Origin: Proteobacteria bacterium HN_bin10
Lineage (GTDB): Bacteria > Pseudomonadota > Alphaproteobacteria > Caulobacterales > Aquidulcibacteraceae
Assembly (NCBI GenBank): GCA_002083515.1
Contig: LWDN01000066.1
Coordinates: 26,767 to 44,031, forward strand
Direction: 5' to 3'
DNA: 17,265 nucleotides
A program made the translations under genes and the position numbers. Under the pieces are notes generated by a model, which did no database searches, was not told where the DNA came from, and saw nothing but the letters and a program-made list of their open reading frames with translations. Of the stretch, positions 6,589 through 13,690 are shown piece after piece. The stretch's first letter is position 1. Each line of letters starts with the position of its first letter.

Positions 6589-7275
6589 ATGGGTGGAACG
6601 ACAAGACCCCGGACGGCGATGCTCGCCGGCGCGGCGCTCTCGGCAGCGCTGCTCAGCTTTTCTGTTGCTGCCGCGCAAGAAGCGCCCGCCGAACAATCCG
6701 ATCAGCACGCTGTCGGCGATATCGCCCTCACCGATCCCGCCGCCGCGCTTCGCCGCTCCTCGGCAACCATGCGCGCCAACGTGGCTGAGCGCTTTGCGCC
6801 GCCGGCAGCCATCGCACAGGATAGTCGCGAAGGCCCTCGCCGGCTCGAAGTCGAGTTCGCCGCCGGCGACGGCGATCTGGATGTATCGTTTGCACAGCGC
6901 GCCTCGCTCGGATCGGGCGGCGACGGCAACGTCACCCGCCGGGGCCAAGGCTCCGAAATTCGCATCGGCAGCGGCCTCGTCGAAGAGCGCGATGGCCGCG
7001 ACCGCGGCGCCTCGACATACGTGTTCGTTGCATCCGACGACGAGGCCCTGACGTGGCAGCCTGGCCAGCGCAGCGAATTCGGCGGCCGCGGCGGATCTCT
7101 CGCGGTGCAGGATCAGGTTCAGGTCGGCGACATGTCGGTCGGCGTGACCTACGAAAACAGCGGCGTGCAAGCCTCGCTCGCTTATGTCGAGCGCGAAGCC
7201 TCGACCACGGTCGGCACCCAGAGCTTCAACCAAGATGAAAGCTTCGCCGGCGTCACCGTGACGATGCGCCGGTAA
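6589..7275 (+). CDS. Exported protein of unknown function, tandem paralogue 2
   Basis: From ATG 6589 (GAGG 5 nt upstream) the product is 228 residues with a signal peptide MGGTTRPRTAMLAGAALSAALLSFSVAAA, probably cut after residue 29. The C-terminal two thirds align residue by residue with the preceding gene, including DVSFAQR, GSEIRIGSGL, DDEALTWQPGQRSEFGG, LAVQDQVQVGD, GVTYE, GVQASLAYVERE and FAGVTVTMRR. The signal peptide and first 60 mature residues diverge. This indicates an older duplication with a conserved core. An earlier GTG at 6541 is in frame, but it would bury the signal peptide. A periplasmic or outer-membrane location is inferred; function is unknown. Confidence 0.82.
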   Translation: MGGTTRPRTAMLAGAALSAALLSFSVAAAQEAPAEQSDQHAVGDIALTDPAAALRRSSATMRANVAERFAPPAAIAQDSREGPRRLEVEFAAGDGDLDVSFAQRASLGSGGDGNVTRRGQGSEIRIGSGLVEERDGRDRGASTYVFVASDDEALTWQPGQRSEFGGRGGSLAVQDQVQVGDMSVGVTYENSGVQASLAYVEREASTTVGTQSFNQDESFAGVTVTMRR

Positions 7276-7340
7276 GCCTTCTCAAGGCTGGACCGAGCGC
7301 CCCCGCCCCGGCATGCTGCCCGCTCCTCTGGGGGTGAGGT

Positions 7341-9371
7341 GTGAGCGCAAGACTAGCCACTATCGTCGCCATTGACGTTGACGGCTTCTCAAAGCTGGCG
7401 GCCGCTAACGAAGCGGCGGCCACCGCTGCCGTCGCCCGCTTGATGGAGCGCGTCGCCCAAGCCGCCGCTGCTCATGGCGGGCGCGTGTTCAACACCTCCG
7501 GCGACGCGGTGATGCTGGAATTTCCCAACATCGCCACCGCCGTGCACACCGCAGCAGAACTCGCCGCCAATCCCGACCCGCCCATCCGCGTCGGCGTGCA
7601 TTTGGGCGAAGTCTCGCAACTGCCGAGCGGCGATCTGCTTGGCGACGGCGTCACCGTCGCGGCGCGGTTGCAACTCCAGGCCAAGCCAGGCGGGGTCATG
7701 GTGTCGGACGCAGTGCGGCAAGCCTTGCGCGGGCCGCTGGCGCGGCGTCTCAAAGCCAAGGGCTCGGTGAAGCTCGAGAAAACCGGCGAGGCCATCCGCA
7801 GCTACGAACTGACCGCTGACGACGCCGACCCGCAAGAGCATCGCAAGCGCCTGCTCATTGCCGGCGCGGCGGCGCTGTCGGCGCTCGCGCTCGTCGCGCT
7901 CATTGCCTGGCCGTTGCTCGCGACGGATCAACCGCATCGCGCCGCAGTGCTGCCGCTGACCGCTCCGAACGAAGATGCGCTGCAAGGTCTCGCCAACGCC
8001 ATCGCCGAAGACATCACGCTTCAGGCCGATGCCCAACGGCTGAACCCGATCGCGCGTGCGTCGGCGTCCAGCGAACCGCGCGAACACCAATTGGAGCATG
8101 CGCGGCGCGCCGGCGCGCCCTACGCGCTGGATGGATCGGTGGAGCGCAGCGCAGCGCTGGTTCGAGTCGCGATGAACCTGACGCGCACCGCCGACCGCAC
8201 GGCGCTGTGGTCGCAGACCTTCGAGGGCGCGCTCGACGATCTTCCCGCGCTGCGCCATCGCGCCGCCATCGCCAGCGCCGACGTGCTGGCGTGCGGCTTG
8301 CGCGCCGCGGACGCACGCGGCGATGCGCCTGACGACGCAACGTTGGCGCTGCTGTTCACCGCCTGCGGTCAAGCGCGGGATGTGGATCGTCTGTTCGACA
8401 CGCGTGAATTGTTGGCGCAGGCGGCGGCGCGCGCGCCGAACTTGGCGTTTGCGCAAGCGATGCTGGCGGCGGCGCATGCGCGCGCCCGCGAAGCGGCAAG
8501 CGAGCCGATGCGCGAACAGCTGCGCGCCGAGGCGCGCGAAACGGCCGAGCGCGCGCTCCGCCGCGATCGCACACTCGGAGACGCCTATGTTGCGCTCGAC
8601 ATGATCGAGCGCCGGCGCAGCTGGGACGCCCGCGAAGGCGTGCTGCAGCGCGGTTTGAGCCACGACGAGCGTAACGTCGATCTCAATGCGCGCTACGCCG
8701 CCTTCCTGCTTGACGTCGGCCGCTCCGACGACGGCTTGGCGCGGGCGCGCAACGCCAGCACGCTCGATCCGCTTTCTCTGGATCGGCGCTACGCGGTCGC
8801 CGGCGCGCTGCTCGACCGCGGCGACGTCGACGCTGCGCGCGACCTTGTCGATACGCAAATGCGCGCCTGGCCGGACGCGCCTAATCTGTGGCCGCTCCGA
8901 TTCCGGCTGGCGTTCTGGAGCAGCGCCGCGGGCGACGCTTCGGCTCTGCTCGAGGCGCCGGATTCGCAAGTGCGCTCCACGCGCGCCCGCCAGTGTTGGC
9001 GCGACGCTCTGCTCGCCGCGCGCAGCGCGCCGCAATCGCCGGCGCGCGCGCTGGGGCTCGGGCGCGTGTTGAACTGCAGCCGCAGCGGCGATCTGCCGGC
9101 GGGTCACGGGCTGATGCTGCTGTCGCAGCTGGGCGCGCTCGACGACGCCTTCGCGCTTGCCCGCGATCACTTCGTCGACGGCCAAGGCGGCGGCGAAGAG
9201 GCGCTGTTCGCGGCGGCGACGCGAAGCATGCGCACCGACCGCCGGTTCATGCCGCTGATGAAGGACATCGGCCTCCTGGGCTATTGGCGCTTGAGCGGCC
9301 ACTGGCCCGATTTCTGCCGCGAGCCCAGCCTGCCCTATCGCTGCGAAGCCGAGGCTCAGCGGCTGCTGTAG
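7341..9371 (+). CDS. Membrane-anchored class III nucleotide cyclase domain protein with TPR-like C-terminus
   Basis: A 676-residue protein. Residues 5-155 form a class III adenylate/guanylate cyclase domain, with metal-binding D12 (AIDVDGFSKL) and D55 (NTSGDAVMLEF) and the GDLLGDGVTVAARL motif (97-110) keeping R109. The transition-state Asn of GDGVN-x-AAR is Thr105 here, so activity is doubtful or altered. One membrane helix spans 171-193. Residues 200-330 resemble the TolB-like region often found in rhizobial and caulobacterial cyclases (AAVLPL, GLANAIAEDIT, YALDGSVER, LWSQTFEG). From about 350 onward there are helical TPR-like repeats (LNARYAAFLLDVGRSDDGLARARNASTLDP). The cyclase domain is cytoplasmic and the C-terminus probably periplasmic. 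The start is GTG at 7341. Its natural role could be sensing envelope state. Confidence 0.88.
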   Translation: MSARLATIVAIDVDGFSKLAAANEAAATAAVARLMERVAQAAAAHGGRVFNTSGDAVMLEFPNIATAVHTAAELAANPDPPIRVGVHLGEVSQLPSGDLLGDGVTVAARLQLQAKPGGVMVSDAVRQALRGPLARRLKAKGSVKLEKTGEAIRSYELTADDADPQEHRKRLLIAGAAALSALALVALIAWPLLATDQPHRAAVLPLTAPNEDALQGLANAIAEDITLQADAQRLNPIARASASSEPREHQLEHARRAGAPYALDGSVERSAALVRVAMNLTRTADRTALWSQTFEGALDDLPALRHRAAIASADVLACGLRAADARGDAPDDATLALLFTACGQARDVDRLFDTRELLAQAAARAPNLAFAQAMLAAAHARAREAASEPMREQLRAEARETAERALRRDRTLGDAYVALDMIERRRSWDAREGVLQRGLSHDERNVDLNARYAAFLLDVGRSDDGLARARNASTLDPLSLDRRYAVAGALLDRGDVDAARDLVDTQMRAWPDAPNLWPLRFRLAFWSSAAGDASALLEAPDSQVRSTRARQCWRDALLAARSAPQSPARALGLGRVLNCSRSGDLPAGHGLMLLSQLGALDDAFALARDHFVDGQGGGEEALFAAATRSMRTDRRFMPLMKDIGLLGYWRLSGHWPDFCREPSLPYRCEAEAQRLL

Positions 9372-9377
9372 GGCGAC

Positions 9378-9399
9378 GCGCCCGGAAAACATCCGGCGC
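9378..9399. terminator. Hairpin between convergent genes
   Basis: GCGCCCGGA (9378-9386), loop AAACA, TCCGGCGC (9392-9399): an 8-bp stem with one bulged C, in the 34-bp gap between the converging cyclase gene and the lipoprotein gene. It may end transcription from both sides, but neither strand carries a real T tract. Confidence 0.35.
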
Positions 9400-9405
9400 C
9401 TCGGT

Positions 9406-10854
9406 TCACTCGGGAGGCGCAGCCGCCTCCGCCGCGGCAACCTGCGCTTCCAGCTGCGCGATCTGCTGGCGCAGTTGCAGTATGCGCACCTGGTTCTCAA
9501 GTTGCGCCACTTCCGACGTGCCCGGCGCACCCTCGGCATTCGCCAATTGCTGGCGCTGGTTCGTGAGATTGAGCCGAAGCTGAACAAGTTGCGAAGCTGC
9601 TGCGGCCGCCGCATTTACGATTCGGAACGGCGCCCCGGCGGCGATGGCCGCTTCGCTCGGATGATCGTAGGTCAAGGAGACGAGCGAACCGTTCGAGAAC
9701 GCGACATCATCGCGGCGGGTGACGAAAAAGGCGTCGCCATATGGCAACACGTAGAGCGGCGAAGCGTTGGGAATGTTGGCGATGAACGTGCGCGCCACGT
9801 AGCCGGGGTCGGCAACCGTGGTCGTGTCGATCTTGCGCACATCGATCCGAACCGGCTCGTCCTGACGATAAACCAAGCCACCGCACTCGGGCGTGCACGG
9901 CGAGGCTGTGTCCGCGAACGTCGTTCCAGTCGAAACGGCCGACCATGTCAGCGGTTGGCCGGGCGCGCTCGCAGCGTTGGGAACTTCCGGCCTCACCCGG
10001 TAGGAGAAACCCAGGTTGCACAACGCTTGATTGACTTGATTCACTTGCGTCGCATCGGTCGGATCGAAGTCACGCGTGTAGGTCGCAGGGCCCAGCATCA
10101 GCGTTTGCGCTGCGGTGAGGTCGCCATCCGCTTCGCAGGCTGGCGCCGCGGCGCCGGCGCCCTGGCGGGCGGCAGCGGCGGCGCGGATCGGCCGGCTTTG
10201 TAGACCGACGATCGATTGCGCGATGCCGACGAGCGTCGCTTCGACGCCGCCGGCTGTGGTGACATTGGACGATTGCAGCAACCCGTTCGGCGCATGAATG
10301 GCGCCGGCCACGCCGCGGAACGCACTATCTTGCAGACGAGCGACGAAGCGATGACGCGGGTCGCCGAAGGGCTCGCCGAGCGTGAGCGTAATGGTCTCTC
10401 CCCAGCCGGGTTGGGCGGCGTTCTCCGCGTTTGCGAGGGCCGTCTCGTAGGCGGTGCGTTTTTCTGTGACCACGCGCTGCGCCGCGCTATGGCGGTCCGA
10501 CGCGACATCGGCGTGAGCGCGAGCTAATTGTGCGGCTTCCTCCAACGCCGGCCTCACTGCCGGACCAGCCCTATCCGCCAGCGTGCGCGCAGCGGTCGCT
10601 TCGGCTACGAGCCGGTTCCGCTCCGCCTCGATCGGCGCAGCCCGGACAATCTCGGCAAGGTAGGCGGTTCGCGCCTCATTGAGCGCCGCCCGGGCCTGTG
10701 CCGGCGCCACCTGGGCGCGCACCGCGGTCACCCGTACGAACCGCATCGGCGGGCGGTAGGCGACGCCTTCATGGGCGGTCGTGCGGCTCTCGCTTTGGAT
10801 CGTCGCGCATGCGCACAGCATTCCGCTGAGCGCCAAAGCAGCCCAATTTTTCAT
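9406..10854 (-). CDS. Large coiled-coil lipoprotein, unknown function
   Basis: A 482-residue protein with a lipoprotein signal (MKNWAALALSGMLCAC; lipobox LCAC, acylated Cys16). Residues about 45-145 are Ala/Glu/Arg-rich helix with coiled-coil character. A central region (about 150-420) is beta-rich with several Cys (ACEADG, QALCNLGF, SPCTPECGG). The last 57 residues (LVQLRLNLTNQRQQLANAE... QLRQQIAQLEAQVAAAEAA) form a second coiled coil. The overall form is a surface or periplasm-facing lipoprotein with helical arms; no catalytic motif is evident. I do not recognise the family. It diverges from nrdB, and the DnaA box and CRP-like palindrome lie 58-83 bp upstream of its start, so those sites could control it. 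Confidence 0.8.
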   Translation of the reverse strand: MKNWAALALSGMLCACATIQSESRTTAHEGVAYRPPMRFVRVTAVRAQVAPAQARAALNEARTAYLAEIVRAAPIEAERNRLVAEATAARTLADRAGPAVRPALEEAAQLARAHADVASDRHSAAQRVVTEKRTAYETALANAENAAQPGWGETITLTLGEPFGDPRHRFVARLQDSAFRGVAGAIHAPNGLLQSSNVTTAGGVEATLVGIAQSIVGLQSRPIRAAAAARQGAGAAAPACEADGDLTAAQTLMLGPATYTRDFDPTDATQVNQVNQALCNLGFSYRVRPEVPNAASAPGQPLTWSAVSTGTTFADTASPCTPECGGLVYRQDEPVRIDVRKIDTTTVADPGYVARTFIANIPNASPLYVLPYGDAFFVTRRDDVAFSNGSLVSLTYDHPSEAAIAAGAPFRIVNAAAAAASQLVQLRLNLTNQRQQLANAEGAPGTSEVAQLENQVRILQLRQQIAQLEAQVAAAEAAAPPE

Positions 10855-10911
10855 GGCTTTATGTCCCCCTACCCGCGCGGCCGCGCAGTCCGACCCTAGG
10901 AGGCGCCCCAG

Positions 10912-10920
10912 TTATCCACA
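10912..10920 (+). promoter_or_regulatory. Consensus DnaA box
   Basis: TTATCCACA is an exact match to the DnaA box consensus (TTATNCACA). It lies 191 bp before the nrdB start. DnaA control of ribonucleotide reductase genes is known in E. coli, and DnaA is reported to regulate nucleotide-synthesis genes in Caulobacter, so a link to replication initiation is plausible. Confidence 0.65.
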
Positions 10921-10921
10921 A

Positions 10922-10937
10922 TGTGATTTTACTCACA
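10922..10937. promoter_or_regulatory. CRP/FNR-type palindrome (TGTGA-N6-TCACA)
   Basis: TGTGATTTTACTCACA is a perfect match to the CRP half-site pair TGTGA-N6-TCACA and begins one base after the DnaA box. It is centred about 75 bp upstream of the lipoprotein gene start and 182 bp upstream of nrdB. It would suit a CRP/FNR-superfamily regulator; which of the two divergent genes it serves is unresolved. Confidence 0.65.
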
Positions 10938-11033
10938 GTCCCGACAGGCAAAGGCGCTTACCGCACGCCTGAATCGCTCCATCGTCGCCCCTCGGGGCCG
11001 GTAACCAATCTTAAACGAGACTCGGTCCCAACT

Positions 11034-11049
11034 ACGCCAGATATGGTGG
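11034..11049. promoter_or_regulatory. NrdR-box-like site, distal copy
   Basis: ACGCCAGATATGGTGG matches 11 of 16 positions of the NrdR box consensus (acaCtAtATaTaGtgt) and keeps the central A-x-AT-x-T core and the outer C/G. Its centre is 32 bp from that of the second site, the standard helical phasing for paired NrdR boxes. NrdR represses ribonucleotide reductase genes according to ATP/dATP levels. Confidence 0.65.
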
Positions 11050-11065
11050 TCGCTTGACCGCTCAA

Positions 11066-11081
11066 TCCCTATATCTAGGGT
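11066..11081. promoter_or_regulatory. NrdR-box-like site, proximal copy
   Basis: TCCCTATATCTAGGGT matches 12 of 16 positions of the NrdR box consensus and is itself a strong palindrome (CCCTA...TAGGG). It ends 30 bp before the nrdB ATG, where a bound repressor would overlap the promoter or transcription start. Confidence 0.7.
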
Positions 11082-11111
11082 TACGTTTCGGCTTCGAAGG
11101 GAGTTTCGCGG

Positions 11112-12140
11112 ATGGCTGTCGACAACGGGGGCAAGAAGCCGGGGCTACGCACGCCGTCGATCGGCTACAAGCCGTTCCGCTATCCCTGGGCCTATGAATT
11201 CTGGCGCCGCCAGCAGCAGGTTCACTGGATGCCGGAGGAAGTCCCGCTCGGCGAGGACGTGAAGGACTGGGCCTCCAAGCTCACCGATCAGGAGCGCAAT
11301 CTGCTGACGCAGATTTTCCGCTTCTTCACCCAGTCCGACGTCGAGGTGAACGACAATTACATGGAGCGCTATTCGCGCGTCTTCAAACCAACCGAAGTGA
11401 AGATGATGTTGGCCTCGTTCTCCAACATCGAGACCATTCACGTCGCCGCCTACGCGCTGCTGCTCGAAACCATCGGCATGCCGGAAGCGGAGTTCGCCGC
11501 CTTCTACGATTACCAGGCGATGCGCGATAAGCACGACTACATGGGCAAGTTCGGGGTCGAGAGCGACGCCGACATTCTGCGCACGCTGGCGATGTTCGGC
11601 GCCTTCACCGAGGGGCTTCAACTCTTCGCCTCGTTCGCGATGCTGATGAACTTCCCGCGCTTCAACAAGATGAAGGGCATGGGTCAGATCGTGACCTGGT
11701 CGGTGCGCGACGAGAGCCTGCACTGCGAAGGCATGATCAAGCTCTTCCATGCCTACGCGAAAGAAACCGGCGCCCTCACCGACGACGTGAAGGCCGACAT
11801 CGCCGAATGCTGCCGCACGGTCGTGTCGATGGAAGACAAGTTCATCGATCTCGCCTTCGAGATGGGCCCGGTGCAGGGCATGACCGCCGACGACATCAAG
11901 CAATACATCCGCTACATCGCCGATTGGCGCCTGGGCCAGCTCGGGCTGCCGAAAATCTACGGCGTCACCGAGCACCCGATCCCATGGCTGACGGCGATCC
12001 TGAACGGCGTCGAGCACGCCAATTTCTTCGAAGCCCGCGCCACCGAATACTCGAAGGCCGCCACAAAGGGCGAATGGCACGGCAGCGAAGGCGTCTGGGC
12101 GAACTTCGAAGCGATGATGGAGAAGCGGAAAGCGGGGTGA
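11112..12140 (+). CDS. nrdB: Class Ia ribonucleoside-diphosphate reductase, beta subunit
   Basis: The radical-generating small subunit of aerobic ribonucleotide reductase, which with NrdA makes deoxyribonucleotides. At 342 residues it is close to the normal length. All diiron ligands are visible with E. coli spacing: D76 (TQSDVEVN), E107 and H110 (NIETIHVAAYA), E167 (FTEGLQLF), E201 and H204 (RDESLHCEGM). The radical Tyr is Y114, four residues after H110. AAGGGAG ends 8 nt before the ATG. Two NrdR-like boxes, a DnaA box and a CRP-type palindrome lie upstream. nrdA is not in the window, so the two subunit genes are separated here by at least the flanking genes shown. Two small membrane-protein genes overlap its 3' end. 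Confidence 0.97.
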   Translation: MAVDNGGKKPGLRTPSIGYKPFRYPWAYEFWRRQQQVHWMPEEVPLGEDVKDWASKLTDQERNLLTQIFRFFTQSDVEVNDNYMERYSRVFKPTEVKMMLASFSNIETIHVAAYALLLETIGMPEAEFAAFYDYQAMRDKHDYMGKFGVESDADILRTLAMFGAFTEGLQLFASFAMLMNFPRFNKMKGMGQIVTWSVRDESLHCEGMIKLFHAYAKETGALTDDVKADIAECCRTVVSMEDKFIDLAFEMGPVQGMTADDIKQYIRYIADWRLGQLGLPKIYGVTEHPIPWLTAILNGVEHANFFEARATEYSKAATKGEWHGSEGVWANFEAMMEKRKAG

Positions 12141-12382
12141 GCAGCTTGCGTTTCCGGTTTCGCTCCAAGTCAGCCAAGCATCGCGAGGAAGCCGCCAAAT
12201 TAGCCGCTTCGGTGCTCAATGGCGTGTCGATCGCGTGCCTGATCGGGGCAACGTTCGGGCCCTGGCTCAATCCCGCCCTGGATTGGGGTTGGACCAGCTT
12301 GGCGTTACTTGCAGGCGTTGCTATCTTTCATGGCGTCGCCCAGGCGATCTTGCGCGCCGGGTTTGAGGAAGCGAACGAGTAA
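12137..12382 (+). CDS. Small membrane protein coupled to nrdB
   Basis: An 81-residue product starting at GTG 12137, which overlaps the nrdB stop by 3 bases (GTGA). A basic N-terminus (SLRFRFRSKSAKHREEAAK) is followed by two hydrophobic spans, about residues 24-46 (ASVLNGVSIACLIGATFGPWL) and 52-73 (WTSLALLAGVAIFHGVAQAIL). A short acidic tail (GFEEANE) ends it. The stop/start overlap implies translational coupling with nrdB. I do not recognise the family. The start is inferred from this overlap, since the frame is open further upstream only as an antisense-free shadow inside nrdB. Confidence 0.72.
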   Translation: MSSLRFRFRSKSAKHREEAAKLAASVLNGVSIACLIGATFGPWLNPALDWGWTSLALLAGVAIFHGVAQAILRAGFEEANE

Positions 12383-12504
12383 TGTCCCCTTTGCTTCAGT
12401 TCCTGATCGGCGGAGTCTGGGCCATCGTCGTCGCGGTTGGCGGGTTTTGGTTCGCTGGCGGTTTTGACCGCCCGAAGAAACCTCCCCACATCGCGGCGGA
12501 ATAG
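12382..12504 (+). CDS. 40-residue single-span membrane microprotein
   Basis: ATG at 12382 overlaps the previous TAA by one base (TAATG), the classical coupled-termination arrangement. The 40-residue product is MSPLLQFLIGGVWAIVVAVG then GFWFAGGFDRPKKPPHIAAE: one hydrophobic span (about 4-27), then a basic, Pro-rich tail. It ends at TAG 12502-12504, directly against the stop codon of the convergent phosphatase gene at 12505. It is too short for most gene callers. The two back-to-back overlaps suggest a real third gene of the nrdB operon. Confidence 0.6.
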   Translation: MSPLLQFLIGGVWAIVVAVGGFWFAGGFDRPKKPPHIAAE

Positions 12505-13287
12505 TCACCCAGCCAGCCTCTCCCGCAGCCGCGCCCGCTCGCCCTCCCCCACGCCCAGCGCCTGCTCCATGTAGGCAAGCGCGGAGCCGTAGCGCGCGTC
12601 GATCGCATCGAGCGCGGCGCGGAGATAGTCCACTTCCACGCCCAGCATCGGCCGCAGCGCTTCCGTATCGAGCTTGCGCGCGAGGCGTTCCTCCATGCGT
12701 TCTTGAATCCGGGGCAAGCGCTTCTCGAGATCGACAGCGGCGTTGGTGAATTCGTAATCGGCGAACACCGCCTCTTCATCGACGCCGAGCGCAAGCAAAG
12801 TGAGCGCGCAGCCAATACCGGTGCGGTCTTTGCCGGCGGCGCAATGGATGACGCCGGCGCCGCCCTCACCCAGTTCCGCGAACCAATCGCGATAGAGTTT
12901 GATCAGACGCGGATCGAACGGAATCTCACGATAGAGGCTCATCATGTAGGCGCGCGTCGATTGCGGGCTGAGATCGCTCTGCATCAGCGCGATCAGATGC
13001 GGCGGCAAGGACGGTCCGCCGCTGGCGCCTTCGTCGCTGCAGATGACGCGCGCGCTCTCTCCCGGCCACCGATTGGGCTCATGCGCGCGTTCCTCGGGAC
13101 GGCGTAGATCGACCAGAAAACGCACGCCCATGGCGTCGAGCTTGGCTACGTCCGCGTCGGTGGCGTCATTGAACGCCGCGGAGCGCCAAAGCACCCCGCG
13201 CACGACGCGTGCGCCATCCCCTGTCTCCCAGCCGCCGAAATCGCGGAAGTTCAGGACGCGGTCGAAATTGATCAGGCGGTCATGCAT
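12505..13287 (-). CDS. Tyrosine/dual-specificity-type phosphatase (Tyr_phosphatase3 family)
   Basis: A 260-residue cysteine phosphatase of the MptpB/DSP3-like family. It starts with LNFRDFGGW (12-20), the family's conserved N-terminal motif, then LVDLRRPEERAHEP. The active-site P-loop is HCAAGKDRTG (148-157), with nucleophile Cys149 and Arg155 fitting CX5R. Lys and Asp within the loop are typical of the lipid/phosphotyrosine-acting members. The remaining C-terminus is helical. Substrates could be phosphotyrosine proteins or phosphoinositide-like molecules. The start ATG at 13287 lies only 7 nt from the inverted heptamer repeat, so its original upstream region was probably displaced by the cassette. 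No ribosome site is visible. The gene lies directly downstream of the four-helix-bundle gene and amn. Confidence 0.9.
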   Translation of the reverse strand: MHDRLINFDRVLNFRDFGGWETGDGARVVRGVLWRSAAFNDATDADVAKLDAMGVRFLVDLRRPEERAHEPNRWPGESARVICSDEGASGGPSLPPHLIALMQSDLSPQSTRAYMMSLYREIPFDPRLIKLYRDWFAELGEGGAGVIHCAAGKDRTGIGCALTLLALGVDEEAVFADYEFTNAAVDLEKRLPRIQERMEERLARKLDTEALRPMLGVEVDYLRAALDAIDARYGSALAYMEQALGVGEGERARLRERLAG

Positions 13288-13294
13288 CGGGCGG

Positions 13295-13322
13295 GGTTCT
13301 AGGTGTTAGGTTCTAGGTGCTA
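13295..13322 (+). repeat. Left inverted heptamer array
   Basis: Four 7-bp units in register: GGTTCTA, GGTGTTA, GGTTCTA, GGTGCTA. The last three bases (CTA, 13320-13322) are the stop codon of the four-helix-bundle gene on the minus strand. The array begins 7 nt upstream of the phosphatase start codon. Confidence 0.9.
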
Positions 13323-13682
13323 GCTGACTTTGAGTTTGGCGTGCAGCGCATTCAGCATGCGGCCTACCTCCTCGACGTCCGCCAAAACAGGCTCCACCTT
13401 GTCGCTGGATAGAAAATCCACATCCATCGCCAAGATCAGCAGGGTCTCCAATTCCGCAGCCGAGCCCCGCGCAATGCTGATGAAGTGTGCAAAATCCTTT
13501 CGCGTCGCCCGCGTCCGCCCCTCGGCGATGTTCGCTGGCGCCGAAATGGCCGCCCGGATCATCTGGGCTGTCAGGCGATACTCTTCCTTCTTGGGCATGA
13601 GTTCGGCGAGAGCGTAGACGGACTTCGCCACGGCCATCGCCTTGGACCAAACCGCCAGATCACGATAGTTCGTTATCGCCAA
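13320..13682 (-). CDS. Four-helix-bundle protein (S23 / 23S rRNA intervening-sequence protein family)
   Basis: A 120-residue all-helical protein matching the family (often called S23 or IVP-like): YRDLAVWSKAMAVAKSVYAL (6-25), YRLTAQMIRAAISAPANIAEG (35-55), FAHFISIARGSAAELETLLILA (64-85), and a final helix from about 94. Members were first seen inside 23S rRNA intervening sequences, but here the gene is free-standing. Some members act as accessory factors in diversity-generating retroelements; no reverse transcriptase is visible here. Function is unknown. The start is TTG at 13682 with GGGGCGAG 2 nt upstream. The gene is tightly enclosed by inverted heptamer repeats and its stop codon is in one of them. 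Confidence 0.88.
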   Translation of the reverse strand: MAITNYRDLAVWSKAMAVAKSVYALAELMPKKEEYRLTAQMIRAAISAPANIAEGRTRATRKDFAHFISIARGSAAELETLLILAMDVDFLSSDKVEPVLADVEEVGRMLNALHAKLKVS

Positions 13683-13690
13683 GGCTCGCC

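Noticed and set aside
7275..7289. AGCCTT-CTC-AAGGCT hairpin after paralogue 2
   Set aside because: A 6-bp stem with a 3-nt loop and no T run is too weak to call a terminator.
7389..9614. Long minus-strand open frame of 741 codons across the cyclase gene
   Set aside because: It is the antisense of the real gene, with Arg/Ala/Gln-rich composition and no domain; the GC-rich coding strand commonly leaves such open shadows.
11145..12080. Minus-strand 311-codon open frame over nrdB
   Set aside because: It is antisense to a gene with all diiron ligands in place.
13320..13682. 23S rRNA intervening sequence
   Set aside because: No rRNA sequence flanks the four-helix-bundle gene; both sides are protein-coding genes.
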